Positions 1 to 8,746 of a stretch of 64,000 bases of DNA are shown in pieces (within the stretch, counting starts at the first letter, position 1; every line of letters begins with the position of its first letter). Under the pieces are notes generated by a model. That model was not told where the DNA came from. It worked only from the letters and a program-made list of their open reading frames with translations, and ran no database searches. This DNA comes from an uncultured Rhodospirillales bacterium (lineage in GTDB: Bacteria > Pseudomonadota > Alphaproteobacteria > CAAGCB01 > CAG-977): NCBI GenBank assembly GCA_902777205.1, contig CACYSU010000012.1, forward strand, positions 1-64,000, in the 5' to 3' direction. Made by a program: the position numbers and the translations under genes.

Positions 1-1107
1 TCGTTACGCCGTACGCTGTTCTGACGTTCAGCTTGTCCGGATTCTCCGTCATCGGTTTTCCGGCGGCTTTCAACTTTTCCGCCCAACGGGTGATCGCGCG
101 GGCGACCGTCGGCGTCACATAGTTGAATTCCGCCGAACGCAACGCCTTGTTCACCTTTTTATCGTCGCACGTTTCCGCCGTCATGCCGATCGTATGGGCT
201 TTGAACGCGGCGACTTCGTCCAGTTTTTCGCCGTTCATTCTGTTTTGGAAAAAACGGATGCCCACCGCGGAACGGATATTGTCCGTATATAAACCGGCGT
301 TAAGCGTCTGTCTGTCCGTTTCGCCGACTTCGCTGTGATAGCTTTTCGCGTAATATTGCGCGGTCGTATAGCTTTCCGCGTATCCCATCATTCCGGCCAG
401 CATACAATCCTGTTCGCTTTTGCCTTTGATTTTCGCGGCGGAATAGGCGCGTTGCCCCGGCGATATCGACAAATTCATCGCAAAGGCGTTCGCCGCCTGC
501 GGGTTTTTGCCTTTCATTTCATGCATATACTGGTACATCGCCGTATCCGCCGCCGATTCGTAAATACGGTCGTTCAGGATGGATTCCGACAAACCGAGGT
601 CGGAACGGTGCAGGCCGAAACCTTTTTTATACTGGTACTGGTGCTGAAATTCATGGCAGAAAATGCCGGCCGCCATATATCCCGTCCCCGAGCTTACCGA
701 CATTGAAATGACAGCGCCGTTGCAATAACCGCCGCAGGATTGTCCGTTGACCTTTCCGCCGTGATCCTGAATCAGCGTCGGGCGATCCTCCAGCGGCAGA
801 TCGCGGATTTTTTTCAGCATGGTCGGACTTTCAACGACTTTGGACAGGATTTCGCGCAGGCGTTCTTTGTCCGTTTTTGTTCCCTTGACTTGGAAATAAT
901 CATCCTTTCCGTCGCCGAAACGCAGGATTTCCTGTTCCGGATCGTTCGGATCCTTTTCGATTTTAACGGTTTCCCGTGTGCGGAAAGCCCCCTTGAAATC
1001 CCCGGATCGTTCGGATCCTTTTCGATTTTAACGGTTTCCCGTGTGCGGAAAGCCCCCTTGAAATCCCCCGTCACGCCGGAAAAAACGCGTTGCAAAAACG
1101 AAGACAT
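1..1107 (-). pseudogene. HExxH metallopeptidase-like gene, frameshifted by a tandem duplication; partial at window edge
   Basis: The reading frame starts at an ATG (1105-1107, AAGGA-type ribosome site upstream) and runs off the left edge, so the C-terminus is unseen. A 65-bp direct duplication (937-1001 and 1002-1066) throws it out of frame and translation would stop near 814. With one copy removed by eye, one open frame runs to base 1. The restored protein has the zinc-metallopeptidase motif HEFQH at about residues 130-134 (bases 641-655), followed about 30 residues later by ESAAD (bases 545-559), where a third metal ligand could lie. No signal peptide is visible. The family is not certain; it resembles uncharacterised predicted metallopeptidases. 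The break could be real decay, a reversible switch or an assembly error. Confidence 0.6.
937..1066. repeat. 65-bp perfect tandem duplication
   Basis: Two adjacent identical 65-bp units begin CCGGATCGTTCGG at 937 and 1002. Because 65 is not a multiple of three, the second copy shifts the frame of the metallopeptidase-like gene. No terminal inverted repeats or transposon signs are seen, so replication slippage or a recombination duplication is the simplest source. Confidence 0.9.
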
Positions 1108-1139
1108 GGAAACATCCTTTCAGCAATCAATTTTTTCAT

Positions 1140-1168
1140 ATTTTAGACAAAAAACAGATGCTTGACAA
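1140..1168 (-). promoter_or_regulatory. sigma-70-type promoter of the metallopeptidase-like gene
   Basis: On the minus strand TTGTCA (1163-1168) and TAAAAT (1140-1145) are separated by exactly 17 bases, about 33 bases upstream of the ATG. Both hexamers are close to consensus. The gene therefore seems to have its own promoter, separate from the fliK operon that ends at 1186. Confidence 0.55.
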
Positions 1169-1185
1169 GGGGGAAAGACAGGCGA

Positions 1186-3054
1186 TCAGACCAGTACGCC
1201 CCTTTTCAATGCATCGTTTTCATCCGTGTCGGGGGCGAAAACGATAAAATCGTCCGTTTTGTCAACTTTGACCGTTCCCGTGTAGTTCAGCGCCGTCAGC
1301 GTTTGCGTGAAAATGCCGCGAACCGCGGCGTCGAAATCGGGCGGCAACGCGTTTTGATGCCGCAGGATCAGGTCGAACCGGCGGGTTTGACGGTGCGCCA
1401 GCCCCTCCAGCTGCATTTTCCCCAAACGGGTCAGGTTGATATCCACGGCGAACCGGACGCCCGCCTGTTTCCGGTCGGTTTGCACGCGGCGGAATTCGTC
1501 CGTGTTCGGGCGCTGCAGGTACAGCGACACGGGTTCGACGACCGATCCCGACAACAGCGGGATGTCCCATCCTTTCCATCCGTTTTTGCCGTCCGTCGCT
1601 TTTTTGGCGGAAGTGGAAAACTCCCGCTCCAGCCGTTTCAGCAGGCTTGCCCCGTTTTCCGTTTTGGCCAAAGCGGCAACGTTCGCTTCGCCGATGAAAT
1701 CGCTGAACGAAACGCCCCGCGCCGCGGCGTTCATATACGACAGCATCAGCGCGGGCAGCTTTCCGCCCGTTTGCGGCAAAACGGCCTTGACCGCCTCGAA
1801 CGCGGATTCGTCGGTTTGGCGCAGCGTGTCCAGCGCGTGCGTCAAAACCGTCCACGTGTTTTTAAATTCCGGCAGGGGCGTTTTTTCCAACACGGGCGCG
1901 TCGAAAACGGCGGGCGGAAAAACCTTGACCGAAACGGGCGTCAGATGCGGCAGGCGGACGGCCGTGTCCAACGCCAGCGCGCCGGATTTTGTCGCGATCA
2001 GCACGGGGCGGTCGTCGTCGGGATGAAAGACGACGCCCTTTAAAACGGGCGCGCCGTCCGCGGGGGCGGGGGAACGCGGCGCGTCTTTGACGGCGGGTTC
2101 GGGCGGTTGAAACGGCAAAGGAGGCGATGTGTCGGCGGCGGGCTTTGCCGGAATGTCGGAAAGGGGCGCGCTTTCAAAAACGGCCGGATCGGGAGCGGAG
2201 ACTGCGGCGATGACGGGCGCGGACGGCGTTTGCGCCGGAACGGGTGTCGCGTCGGTCGGAACGGGGGCGGCCGGTGTTCGCGCCGGAACGGAGGGCGCGT
2301 CGGCGGGCGGCGGAGAGAACGTCGAAACGGAAACGGTCGGGGCGGCGGAAAGGGGCGGTTGCTGTTGCTGTGCCGGCAACGGCGGCGTTTCGGGTTCGCC
2401 GCGCGGCATTTCGATGATCGTGACCAGCTCGTCCGCGCCCTTTTGCGGCAGGGGGGCTTTGGTCAAATCGGCGGGGATGTCCGGCGTTTGCGGGCGCGTC
2501 AAAACGGGCAGGGCGTTTTGTTCCGGCGTCAATTCGACGGCGACGGGAACGTCCGGCGGCAACGGCGTTTCCAAGGGAACGTCGTCGATTTTTGCGATCA
2601 GCGCGGCGACCTGTTCGGGGACGGATCGCACGACGAACGCCTGCGCCGCGACGGGTTTGACGGGCGCGGAGGCAACAGGGGCGGGGGACGCCGTTTCCGT
2701 CGTTGTCATGGTTTGCGCGGCTTCGCCGATATCGGGCAAGGGGGCGGAAAAGTGAATCCTGAAGCTGACGGCCTCTTTGAATTCGGGGGGCAGAATCTTG
2801 ATCGTGACAGGGGTGGGGACGGACGGAACGTGGGCGGGTTTGATCTGTAAAACCAACTGTTCGCCGTCGGGCGCATCCAGTGTCAGAACGGGCGTTTGAT
2901 CGGGCGTTTCCGGCGGCGTCAGCACGGCGGGCAAAACGGAACCCGCCGGCAGCGCGCGTAATTGTTCGGGGGCGTCAACCAGCGTCACCGCCGTTGAAAA
3001 CGCGGTCGGAGCAGTCGATCCCAAAGCTTGAAACGATGTGACGGGACTGCTCAT
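1186..3054 (-). CDS. fliK: Flagellar hook-length control protein FliK-like
   Basis: Predicted 622-residue protein. The ATG at 3054 lies 8 bases after the flhG stop; the frame stays open further upstream but that part is only antisense to flhG. The middle (about residues 120-330) is a long Ala/Pro-rich linker, typical of the molecular-ruler part of FliK. The C-terminal quarter carries the Flg_hook-like pattern (RFAVDINLTRLGKMQLEG), the part that contacts FlhB to switch export specificity. It is the last gene of the fliF-to-fliK operon. FliK is poorly conserved, so the name rests on the C-terminal pattern, composition and position. No flhB is seen in this window. Confidence 0.68.
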   Translation of the reverse strand: MSSPVTSFQALGSTAPTAFSTAVTLVDAPEQLRALPAGSVLPAVLTPPETPDQTPVLTLDAPDGEQLVLQIKPAHVPSVPTPVTIKILPPEFKEAVSFRIHFSAPLPDIGEAAQTMTTTETASPAPVASAPVKPVAAQAFVVRSVPEQVAALIAKIDDVPLETPLPPDVPVAVELTPEQNALPVLTRPQTPDIPADLTKAPLPQKGADELVTIIEMPRGEPETPPLPAQQQQPPLSAAPTVSVSTFSPPPADAPSVPARTPAAPVPTDATPVPAQTPSAPVIAAVSAPDPAVFESAPLSDIPAKPAADTSPPLPFQPPEPAVKDAPRSPAPADGAPVLKGVVFHPDDDRPVLIATKSGALALDTAVRLPHLTPVSVKVFPPAVFDAPVLEKTPLPEFKNTWTVLTHALDTLRQTDESAFEAVKAVLPQTGGKLPALMLSYMNAAARGVSFSDFIGEANVAALAKTENGASLLKRLEREFSTSAKKATDGKNGWKGWDIPLLSGSVVEPVSLYLQRPNTDEFRRVQTDRKQAGVRFAVDINLTRLGKMQLEGLAHRQTRRFDLILRHQNALPPDFDAAVRGIFTQTLTALNYTGTVKVDKTDDFIVFAPDTDENDALKRGVLV

Positions 3055-3062
3055 TGCGGCGG

Positions 3063-3878
3063 TTATTCCTTGGTCAGCCGCTGGGCGATGGCCAGAACGT
3101 CCTCGGCCGCTTCGGTGTTCGGGTGGCGGCGCAGGATGGACGTTTGGTTGCGGATCGCGTCGCGCACGCGCGTGTCGCGGCGGATCACGCCGGCCAGCGG
3201 CGGGGAAATGCGCAGGAATCCCTGGCACGCTTTGAGCAAAGTCGTATAGGTGCGTTCGCCTTCGCGGTACGAATTGGCCGAATTGACGACGATGCTGATG
3301 TCCGGCTGCTGCTGTTCCATGCAGATCATTTTGATAAAGGCGTAGGCGTCCGTCAGCGATGTCGGTTCGTCCGTGCACACCATCATCAGCTTTGCCGCGC
3401 CCGACGCGAACAGGCGCACGGGTTTTTCGACGCCCGCGCCCAAATCGACGATGACGCGGTCGTACCCCCCCGCCAGAATGCGAAGATCGTCGTTGATCAG
3501 CTGCAAACGGCTGATCGGCACGTTGGACAGGCTGCCCGACCCCGAACGGCCGGCGATGATGTCGAAATTGCCGTCGTCGTAATGGCAGATCGCCTGATTC
3601 AGCGTGATTTTTCCGGCGATGACGCTGCCCAAATCGTGCGCGGGCATCAACCCCAGCTGGATGTCGATGTTCGCCAGCCCCAAATCGCCGTCGAACAGCA
3701 GGGTTTTCAGCCCGCTTTGCGCCAACGCGTGCGCCAGTGTGATCGAAAACCACGTTTTGCCGACGCCGCCTTTGCCGGACGCGACGGCGATCATGTTGCG
3801 CACCTGCGGCCGCGCCACCTTTCTGGGCGCCAAGGCCAATGCCTGTTCGGAATTGTTTTGCGTAGTTGACGTATTCAT
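3063..3878 (-). CDS. flhG: MinD/ParA-type ATPase FlhG (flagellar number regulator)
   Basis: Predicted 271-residue ATPase. The start at 3878 overlaps the flhF stop by 4 bases (ATGA); a longer frame to 3998 only reads through flhF. A deviant Walker A motif GKGGVGKT lies at residues 35-42, followed by the family hallmark FDGDLGLANID. FlhG/FleN proteins dimerise on ATP, stimulate the FlhF GTPase and restrict flagellar number. Translational coupling to flhF fits that partnership. No clear C-terminal amphipathic helix was checked. Confidence 0.87.
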   Translation of the reverse strand: MNTSTTQNNSEQALALAPRKVARPQVRNMIAVASGKGGVGKTWFSITLAHALAQSGLKTLLFDGDLGLANIDIQLGLMPAHDLGSVIAGKITLNQAICHYDDGNFDIIAGRSGSGSLSNVPISRLQLINDDLRILAGGYDRVIVDLGAGVEKPVRLFASGAAKLMMVCTDEPTSLTDAYAFIKMICMEQQQPDISIVVNSANSYREGERTYTTLLKACQGFLRISPPLAGVIRRDTRVRDAIRNQTSILRRHPNTEAAEDVLAIAQRLTKE

Positions 3879-4858
3879 GGTTTTTTCCTTGTAACAGAAT
3901 CGGATTCTTCCGACGACATCAAAAGCAGGCGCGCCAAAGAAACGGCGTTGATCGGGGACAGGCCGCGCGTGACGTTGGGGCTCATGCTGGCTTCGCACAG
4001 GGTCAGCCGTCCCGCGTCGGCCGCGGCCAGAACCCCGCCGAAACGGCGCGCGGCGTCCAATCGGGTTGCCAACAGATAGATCGCCCCCGCGCCGGCGAAC
4101 GCTTCGGCCGTTTCGACCGATTCCTGCGGATCGACGCCCGCCGGCATGACCAGCACGGGCAACGCGTCGGCGGATTCGATGTACGCCGCCAGATATTCCA
4201 TATCTTCGGGCTGGAAGGGGTTGAACGCGGGCATATCAATGAAAATCAGATCGCACGTTTTACGCAGGGCGGTGATGTGCGATTGCAGGTTTTCGGGCGA
4301 CCGCGCCTTGAGCAGCGTAACGTCCAGAATGTTCGTGAACGCGACCAGCTGTTCAATCGCTCCGGCGCGCACGGTGTCGGCGGAAATCAATCCGACCTTG
4401 CGCCCCGACAGGCACGCGCGCGTCGCCAGTTTGCCCGCGATGACGGTTTTGCCGACCCCCGCCGCACCCGTCAGCATGAACGCCTGCCCCTTGATTTGTT
4501 CGGGCAGGGGGTGGAATGTGAAAACGGTGTCCAAAGCCGATGCGAACGCGACCAGATCGCTTTTCTTTTTGGACGCCCCGACGCGCATGACGATTTTTTC
4601 GATCAGCTGTTCGGGCAAAGCGTGGTAGGTCAGCGTTTCGCGCACGGATTGCTGGAATTCCGTTTCGGACGGTTCTTCGCCGTACAGGCGTTCGATTTCC
4701 TCGTCGCGGGCGGATTCCTCGATCGCGGCGGTCAGACGGACGCCCGCGCCCGTTCCCAAACGCTGGGTCGAAACGATGATCGCGTTTTCCCCCAGCTCAT
4801 GGCGCAACTGATCCATGGCTTCGGACATTGTGGGGGCGGTGTAGGTCTTTATTTTCAT
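3875..4858 (-). CDS. flhF: Flagellar GTPase FlhF (SRP-type)
   Basis: Predicted 327-residue SRP-family GTPase that normally marks the polar site of flagellar assembly. The N-terminus MKIKTYTAP and ELGENAIIVSTQ are typical of FlhF; an acidic/basic B domain follows, then the P-loop GAAGVGKT (131-138), ADTVRAGAIEQL as the G2-like segment and TRLDAARRFG as the TKLD-like G4. The usual G3 DTAG/DTPG is replaced by IDMPAFNP, which lacks the conserved glycine. It sits 9 bases after flhA and overlaps flhG. The call is firm; whether it hydrolyses GTP normally is open. Confidence 0.9.
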   Translation of the reverse strand: MKIKTYTAPTMSEAMDQLRHELGENAIIVSTQRLGTGAGVRLTAAIEESARDEEIERLYGEEPSETEFQQSVRETLTYHALPEQLIEKIVMRVGASKKKSDLVAFASALDTVFTFHPLPEQIKGQAFMLTGAAGVGKTVIAGKLATRACLSGRKVGLISADTVRAGAIEQLVAFTNILDVTLLKARSPENLQSHITALRKTCDLIFIDMPAFNPFQPEDMEYLAAYIESADALPVLVMPAGVDPQESVETAEAFAGAGAIYLLATRLDAARRFGGVLAAADAGRLTLCEASMSPNVTRGLSPINAVSLARLLLMSSEESDSVTRKKP

Positions 4859-4867
4859 TTACGGTTC

Positions 4868-6985
4868 CTAAATCTGGCCTACGGTTCTGATTTTGGCGCG
4901 CGGGTGAATCTCATTTTGAGATATTACCACAGTTGACGGGCGAAATCGCTCGATAATTGAACGGACGTACGGACGGATGCCGGGGCTGGTCAGCAAAACG
5001 GGCGATTCCCCGCGGGCGGCCTGATCTTCAAAGACCTGACGCACACGCAAAATAAATTTCTGAATCTGGCTGGGCGGCATCGAAAGCTGCTTTTCCTCGC
5101 CCTGTCCGGACAGGGACTCGGCGAAATGCTGTTCCCATTCGCCCGACATCGCGACCAGCGGAATGATGCCGTCGGGACCCGCCGCGGCGTTCGATATCTG
5201 GCGCGCCAGACGCGACCGGACGTGTTCCGTAATCATCATCAGGCTTTGCGTGACGGAACACGCTTCGGATATCCCCTCTAAAATGGTGGGCAGGTCGCGG
5301 ATCGACACGCGTTCGTTCAACAGGTTTTGCAAAACGCGCTGGACGCCGCCGACGGTGATGCGTTTGGGGATCAGTTCCTCGACCAGTTTCTGCTGATCCT
5401 TGTCCAGTTCGTGCAGCAGTTTCTGCGTTTCCGTGTAGCTGAGCAGTTCGGACATATTCGCCTTGACCAGTTCCGTGATGTGCGTCGTGATGATCGTCGG
5501 GCAGTCCACGACGGTATAGCCGCGGAACATCGCGTCTTCGCGCGCGGTCATGTCGATCCACATCGCCGCCAGCCCGAACGTCGGTTCTTTCGTTTTTTCG
5601 CCCGACAGGGTGATTTCCTCGCCGCGCGGATCCATGACCATCAGCTTGTTCGGGCGCAGTTCGCCGCGTCCGGCTTCGGTTTCCTTGATGTAAATGACAT
5701 AGGTGTTCGGCGGCAGGCGCATATTGTCCTGAATACGGACGGACGGCATCACGAACCCCATCTCCAACGCCAAAGCCCGACGCAGGGCTTTGATCTGGTC
5801 GGTCAGGCGGCGGTTCGACGTGTCGTTGATCAGCGACAACAGGCTGTACCCCAGTTCCAGCCGCACCAAATCCATTTTCAAAACGCTGGAGATCGGTTCT
5901 TCGACCACGGGGGGCGGCGTTTCGGGCATTTCGGCCTCCAGCCGTTCGGCTTCCCTTTTCGCCTGCTGCTGTTGGCGGATCAGGAAATACGCCGTCGCCC
6001 CCGACACCGCGCTGAGGAACAAAAACGGCGCCGCGGGCGTGCCGGGCAGGGTCGCCAGCATGAACGACAGAAACGCCGTCATGCCCAGCGATTTCGGGTA
6101 ATGCGACAACTGGCCGAACAGCACTTTTTCCGTGCCGCCGGAAATGCCCGCCTTGGACACCATGATACCGGCCGCGACGGAAATGATCAGCGCGGGAATC
6201 TGCGACACCAGACCGTCGCCGACCGTCAGGCGCATATAAGTGTCGGCCGCTTTCATAAACGGCATATTCTGCTGTAAAACGCCGATCAGAATGCCGGCGA
6301 TGATGTTGATCGCCGTGATGACCAGTCCCGCGATCGCGTCGCCGCGCACGAATTTCGACGCGCCGTCCATCGCTCCGTAAAAGCTGGATTCCTGCGACAG
6401 TTCGTCGCGGCGTTTGCGGGCTTCGGGTTCGTCGATCAGCCCCGACGACAGATCCGCGTCGATCGCCATTTGCTTGCCGGGCATCGCGTCCAACGCGAAA
6501 CGGGCGGCGACTTCGGCGATGCGGCCGGAACCTTTGGTGATGACCATGAAATTCACCAACACCAAAATCGCGAACACGATCACGCCGATGATGAAATTGC
6601 CGCTCATGATAAAACCGCCGAACGCCGCGATGACGTGGCCTGCGGCTTCGGGGCCGCGGTATCCGTTCGACAGGATCAGACGCGTTGACGACAGGTTCAA
6701 CGCCAGCCGGAACAGTGTCGTGATCAGCAAAACCAGCGGAAAGGACGTGAACTGAATCGGTTTTTCAATGAAAATCGACGTCATCAGCACCAGCACCGAA
6801 AACGTCAGGGACAGCGCCAGCGCCACGTCCAACAGCCACGGCGCCAGCGGCAAAATCAAAATGACCAGCATCAAAACGATGCCCAGCGCCAAAGCGATGT
6901 CCGACCGTTTGCCTATGGAAAACAGCCCTTGCTTGATATCGGCGGAAGACGGGATCGCGCCTGCTTTGACGGGTTCGTTGGCCAT
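4868..6985 (-). CDS. flhA: Flagellar export gate protein FlhA
   Basis: Predicted 705-residue membrane protein, the usual FlhA length. The N-terminal half has about eight hydrophobic segments and the FHIPEP signature GAMDGASKFVRGDAIAG; the C-terminal half is the soluble cytoplasmic domain that receives chaperone-substrate complexes. FlhA forms the nonameric gate of the flagellar type III export apparatus. It lies 4 bases downstream of the flbD-like gene and 9 bases upstream of flhF. Confidence is high because both length and signature match. Confidence 0.96.
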   Translation of the reverse strand: MANEPVKAGAIPSSADIKQGLFSIGKRSDIALALGIVLMLVILILPLAPWLLDVALALSLTFSVLVLMTSIFIEKPIQFTSFPLVLLITTLFRLALNLSSTRLILSNGYRGPEAAGHVIAAFGGFIMSGNFIIGVIVFAILVLVNFMVITKGSGRIAEVAARFALDAMPGKQMAIDADLSSGLIDEPEARKRRDELSQESSFYGAMDGASKFVRGDAIAGLVITAINIIAGILIGVLQQNMPFMKAADTYMRLTVGDGLVSQIPALIISVAAGIMVSKAGISGGTEKVLFGQLSHYPKSLGMTAFLSFMLATLPGTPAAPFLFLSAVSGATAYFLIRQQQQAKREAERLEAEMPETPPPVVEEPISSVLKMDLVRLELGYSLLSLINDTSNRRLTDQIKALRRALALEMGFVMPSVRIQDNMRLPPNTYVIYIKETEAGRGELRPNKLMVMDPRGEEITLSGEKTKEPTFGLAAMWIDMTAREDAMFRGYTVVDCPTIITTHITELVKANMSELLSYTETQKLLHELDKDQQKLVEELIPKRITVGGVQRVLQNLLNERVSIRDLPTILEGISEACSVTQSLMMITEHVRSRLARQISNAAAGPDGIIPLVAMSGEWEQHFAESLSGQGEEKQLSMPPSQIQKFILRVRQVFEDQAARGESPVLLTSPGIRPYVRSIIERFRPSTVVISQNEIHPRAKIRTVGQI

Positions 6986-6989
6986 TCAC

Positions 6990-8324
6990 TTATCCGAAAT
7001 CGTTGGGGGCGGGGGGAACGGGCGTGCCCTCTTCCATGTACTGTTTCAGCTTGTTGCGCAGGGTGCGGATGGAAATGCCCAGAATGTTCGCCGCGTGCGT
7101 GCGGTTGCCCAGCGTGTGTTTCAGCGTGCTGATGATCAGATCCTTTTCCACGTCGGCGACCGTCCGCCCGACCATGCCGTCGCCGCCGGAAACGGATTGC
7201 GCGCCCGTCGTTTCGTCGTCGCGCGGTTCCTCGGTCAGCAGAATGGCGTCGTCCGAAATCTCCGCCCCCGTTGACAGCAGAACGGCGCGGTGGATCGTGT
7301 TTTCCAATTCGCGCACGTTGCCGCGCCACCCGTATCCCGTCAGCCGGTCGGCCGCCCGCCGCGACAGGGGTTTGACCGGAATGTCGTTCATTTCCGAATA
7401 CTTTTTGATGAAATGTTCGGCCAGCGGGATGATGTCGTCCCTGCGTTCGCGCAAGGCCGGAATGGCGATGTTGACGACGTTCAGGCGGAAATAAAGGTCT
7501 TCGCGGAACGTTTTGTTTTTGACTTCCTGCAGCATATCGCGGTTGGATGTCGCCAGTATGCGCACATCGACATCCACCGGTTTTTTGCCGCCGATGCGGT
7601 CGATTTGCCGTTCCTGCAGCACGCGCAGCAATTTCGCCTGCAGCCGGATGTCCATTTCGCTGATTTCATCCAGCAGCAGCGTGCCGCCGTCGGCTTCCTC
7701 GAATTTGCCGATGCGCCGCGCGACCGCGCCCGTGAACGCGCCCTTTTCATAACCGAACAATTCGGATTCCAGCAGGTTTTCCGGAATGGCCGCGCAGTTG
7801 ACCGCCACGAACGGCGCGGCGGAACGTTTGGAATTCGCGTGGATGTATTTGGCGATGACCTCTTTGCCCGTGCCGGATTCGCCCGTGATCAAAACGCCGG
7901 CGGTGGACGGGGCGATCTGCTTGGCCAGCTGCAAAACGCGTTCCATGGCCTTGTCTTTGTAAACGACGGGCGTCGTCTGCATGGAAAAAGCGGACAAAAC
8001 CGCGCCGATCAATTCGGCGTCGGGGGGCAGGGGGATGTATTCCTTCGCACCGGCCTTGATGGCTTTGACGGCGGCGCGGGCGTCCGCGGCGACGCCGCAG
8101 GCCACGACGGGAACGCATATCCGTTCGGCGTCCAGCCGTTCAACCAGCGAATAGATGTCCAGCTTGACATCCGCCATGATCAGATCGGCGCCCTGTCCGC
8201 CGCGCAGCAGATCCAACGCCTGTTCGACCGTTTCGGCGTGCGCGACGGAACCGCCCTTTTTAATGGCGATTTGGCTGGCGGCGCCGATTTGCCCGTCCAT
8301 GGATCCGATTAACAGCAGACGCAT
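6990..8324 (-). CDS. flbD: FlbD-type sigma-54-dependent flagellar transcription activator
   Basis: Predicted 444-residue NtrC-family regulator. Residues 1-115 form a receiver-like domain whose usual N-terminal acidic pair is missing (LLLIGSMD), although D52 is in place. The AAA+ domain has Walker A GESGTGKE (148-155) and the sigma-54-contacting GAFTGA loop (195-200). The C-terminus is a Fis-type helix-turn-helix (AANILGISIRTLRNKL). In Caulobacter-like alphaproteobacteria FlbD activates middle and late flagellar genes with sigma-54. Its place inside the fliF operon and the sigma-54 promoter before flgF support this. The degenerate receiver suggests control other than a classic kinase. Confidence 0.88.
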   Translation of the reverse strand: MRLLLIGSMDGQIGAASQIAIKKGGSVAHAETVEQALDLLRGGQGADLIMADVKLDIYSLVERLDAERICVPVVACGVAADARAAVKAIKAGAKEYIPLPPDAELIGAVLSAFSMQTTPVVYKDKAMERVLQLAKQIAPSTAGVLITGESGTGKEVIAKYIHANSKRSAAPFVAVNCAAIPENLLESELFGYEKGAFTGAVARRIGKFEEADGGTLLLDEISEMDIRLQAKLLRVLQERQIDRIGGKKPVDVDVRILATSNRDMLQEVKNKTFREDLYFRLNVVNIAIPALRERRDDIIPLAEHFIKKYSEMNDIPVKPLSRRAADRLTGYGWRGNVRELENTIHRAVLLSTGAEISDDAILLTEEPRDDETTGAQSVSGGDGMVGRTVADVEKDLIISTLKHTLGNRTHAANILGISIRTLRNKLKQYMEEGTPVPPAPNDFG

Positions 8325-8353
8325 ATCTTTCCCCGTCCTTTAATTCAAAATGG

Positions 8354-8743
8354 TCAATTTCTTTCCGCTTTGATGATTTCCGTCATCGTGATGCCCAGCC
8401 GGTCTTCAATCACGACGACTTCGCCGCGGGCGACCAAGCGGTTGTTGACGTAAATGTCAATCGCTTCGCCGATTTTGCGATCCAGTTCGACCACCGCGCC
8501 GCGTCCCAGTTTCAACAGTTGGTGCACCTGCATACTGGATTTTCCCAAAACGGCGGAAACCTGAACGGGCACATCATACACCGCTTCCAATTCGGCGGAC
8601 GATTTCGGTTTTTCCGGAATTTCCTCGTTGAACCGGTTGGAACCCGATTCCGCCGGATGGTGCGGCGCGTGTTCGTCCAGTTCGTTCAGGCTTAAATCCT
8701 CCTGATCTTCGGCGTTAAAAGTGTTTTCGGGTGTATCGGCCAT
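8354..8743 (-). CDS. fliN: Flagellar motor switch protein FliN
   Basis: Predicted 129-residue protein. The first 50 residues are acidic and low in complexity; residues about 55-125 form a SpoA/FliN domain (VPVQVSAVLGKS, LKLGRGAVVELDR, VARGEVVVIEDRLGITM). FliN builds the lower rim of the C ring and helps dock FliH for export. It lies 3 bases after fliH and 29 bases before flbD. Length and domain fit well. Confidence 0.93.
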   Translation of the reverse strand: MADTPENTFNAEDQEDLSLNELDEHAPHHPAESGSNRFNEEIPEKPKSSAELEAVYDVPVQVSAVLGKSSMQVHQLLKLGRGAVVELDRKIGEAIDIYVNNRLVARGEVVVIEDRLGITMTEIIKAERN

Positions 8744-8746
8744 TTT

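Noticed and set aside
3055-3753. N-terminal extension of the FliK-like protein up to 3753
   Set aside because: It reads antisense-like Arg-rich sequence through flhG; the ATG at 3054 right after the flhG stop is far more natural.
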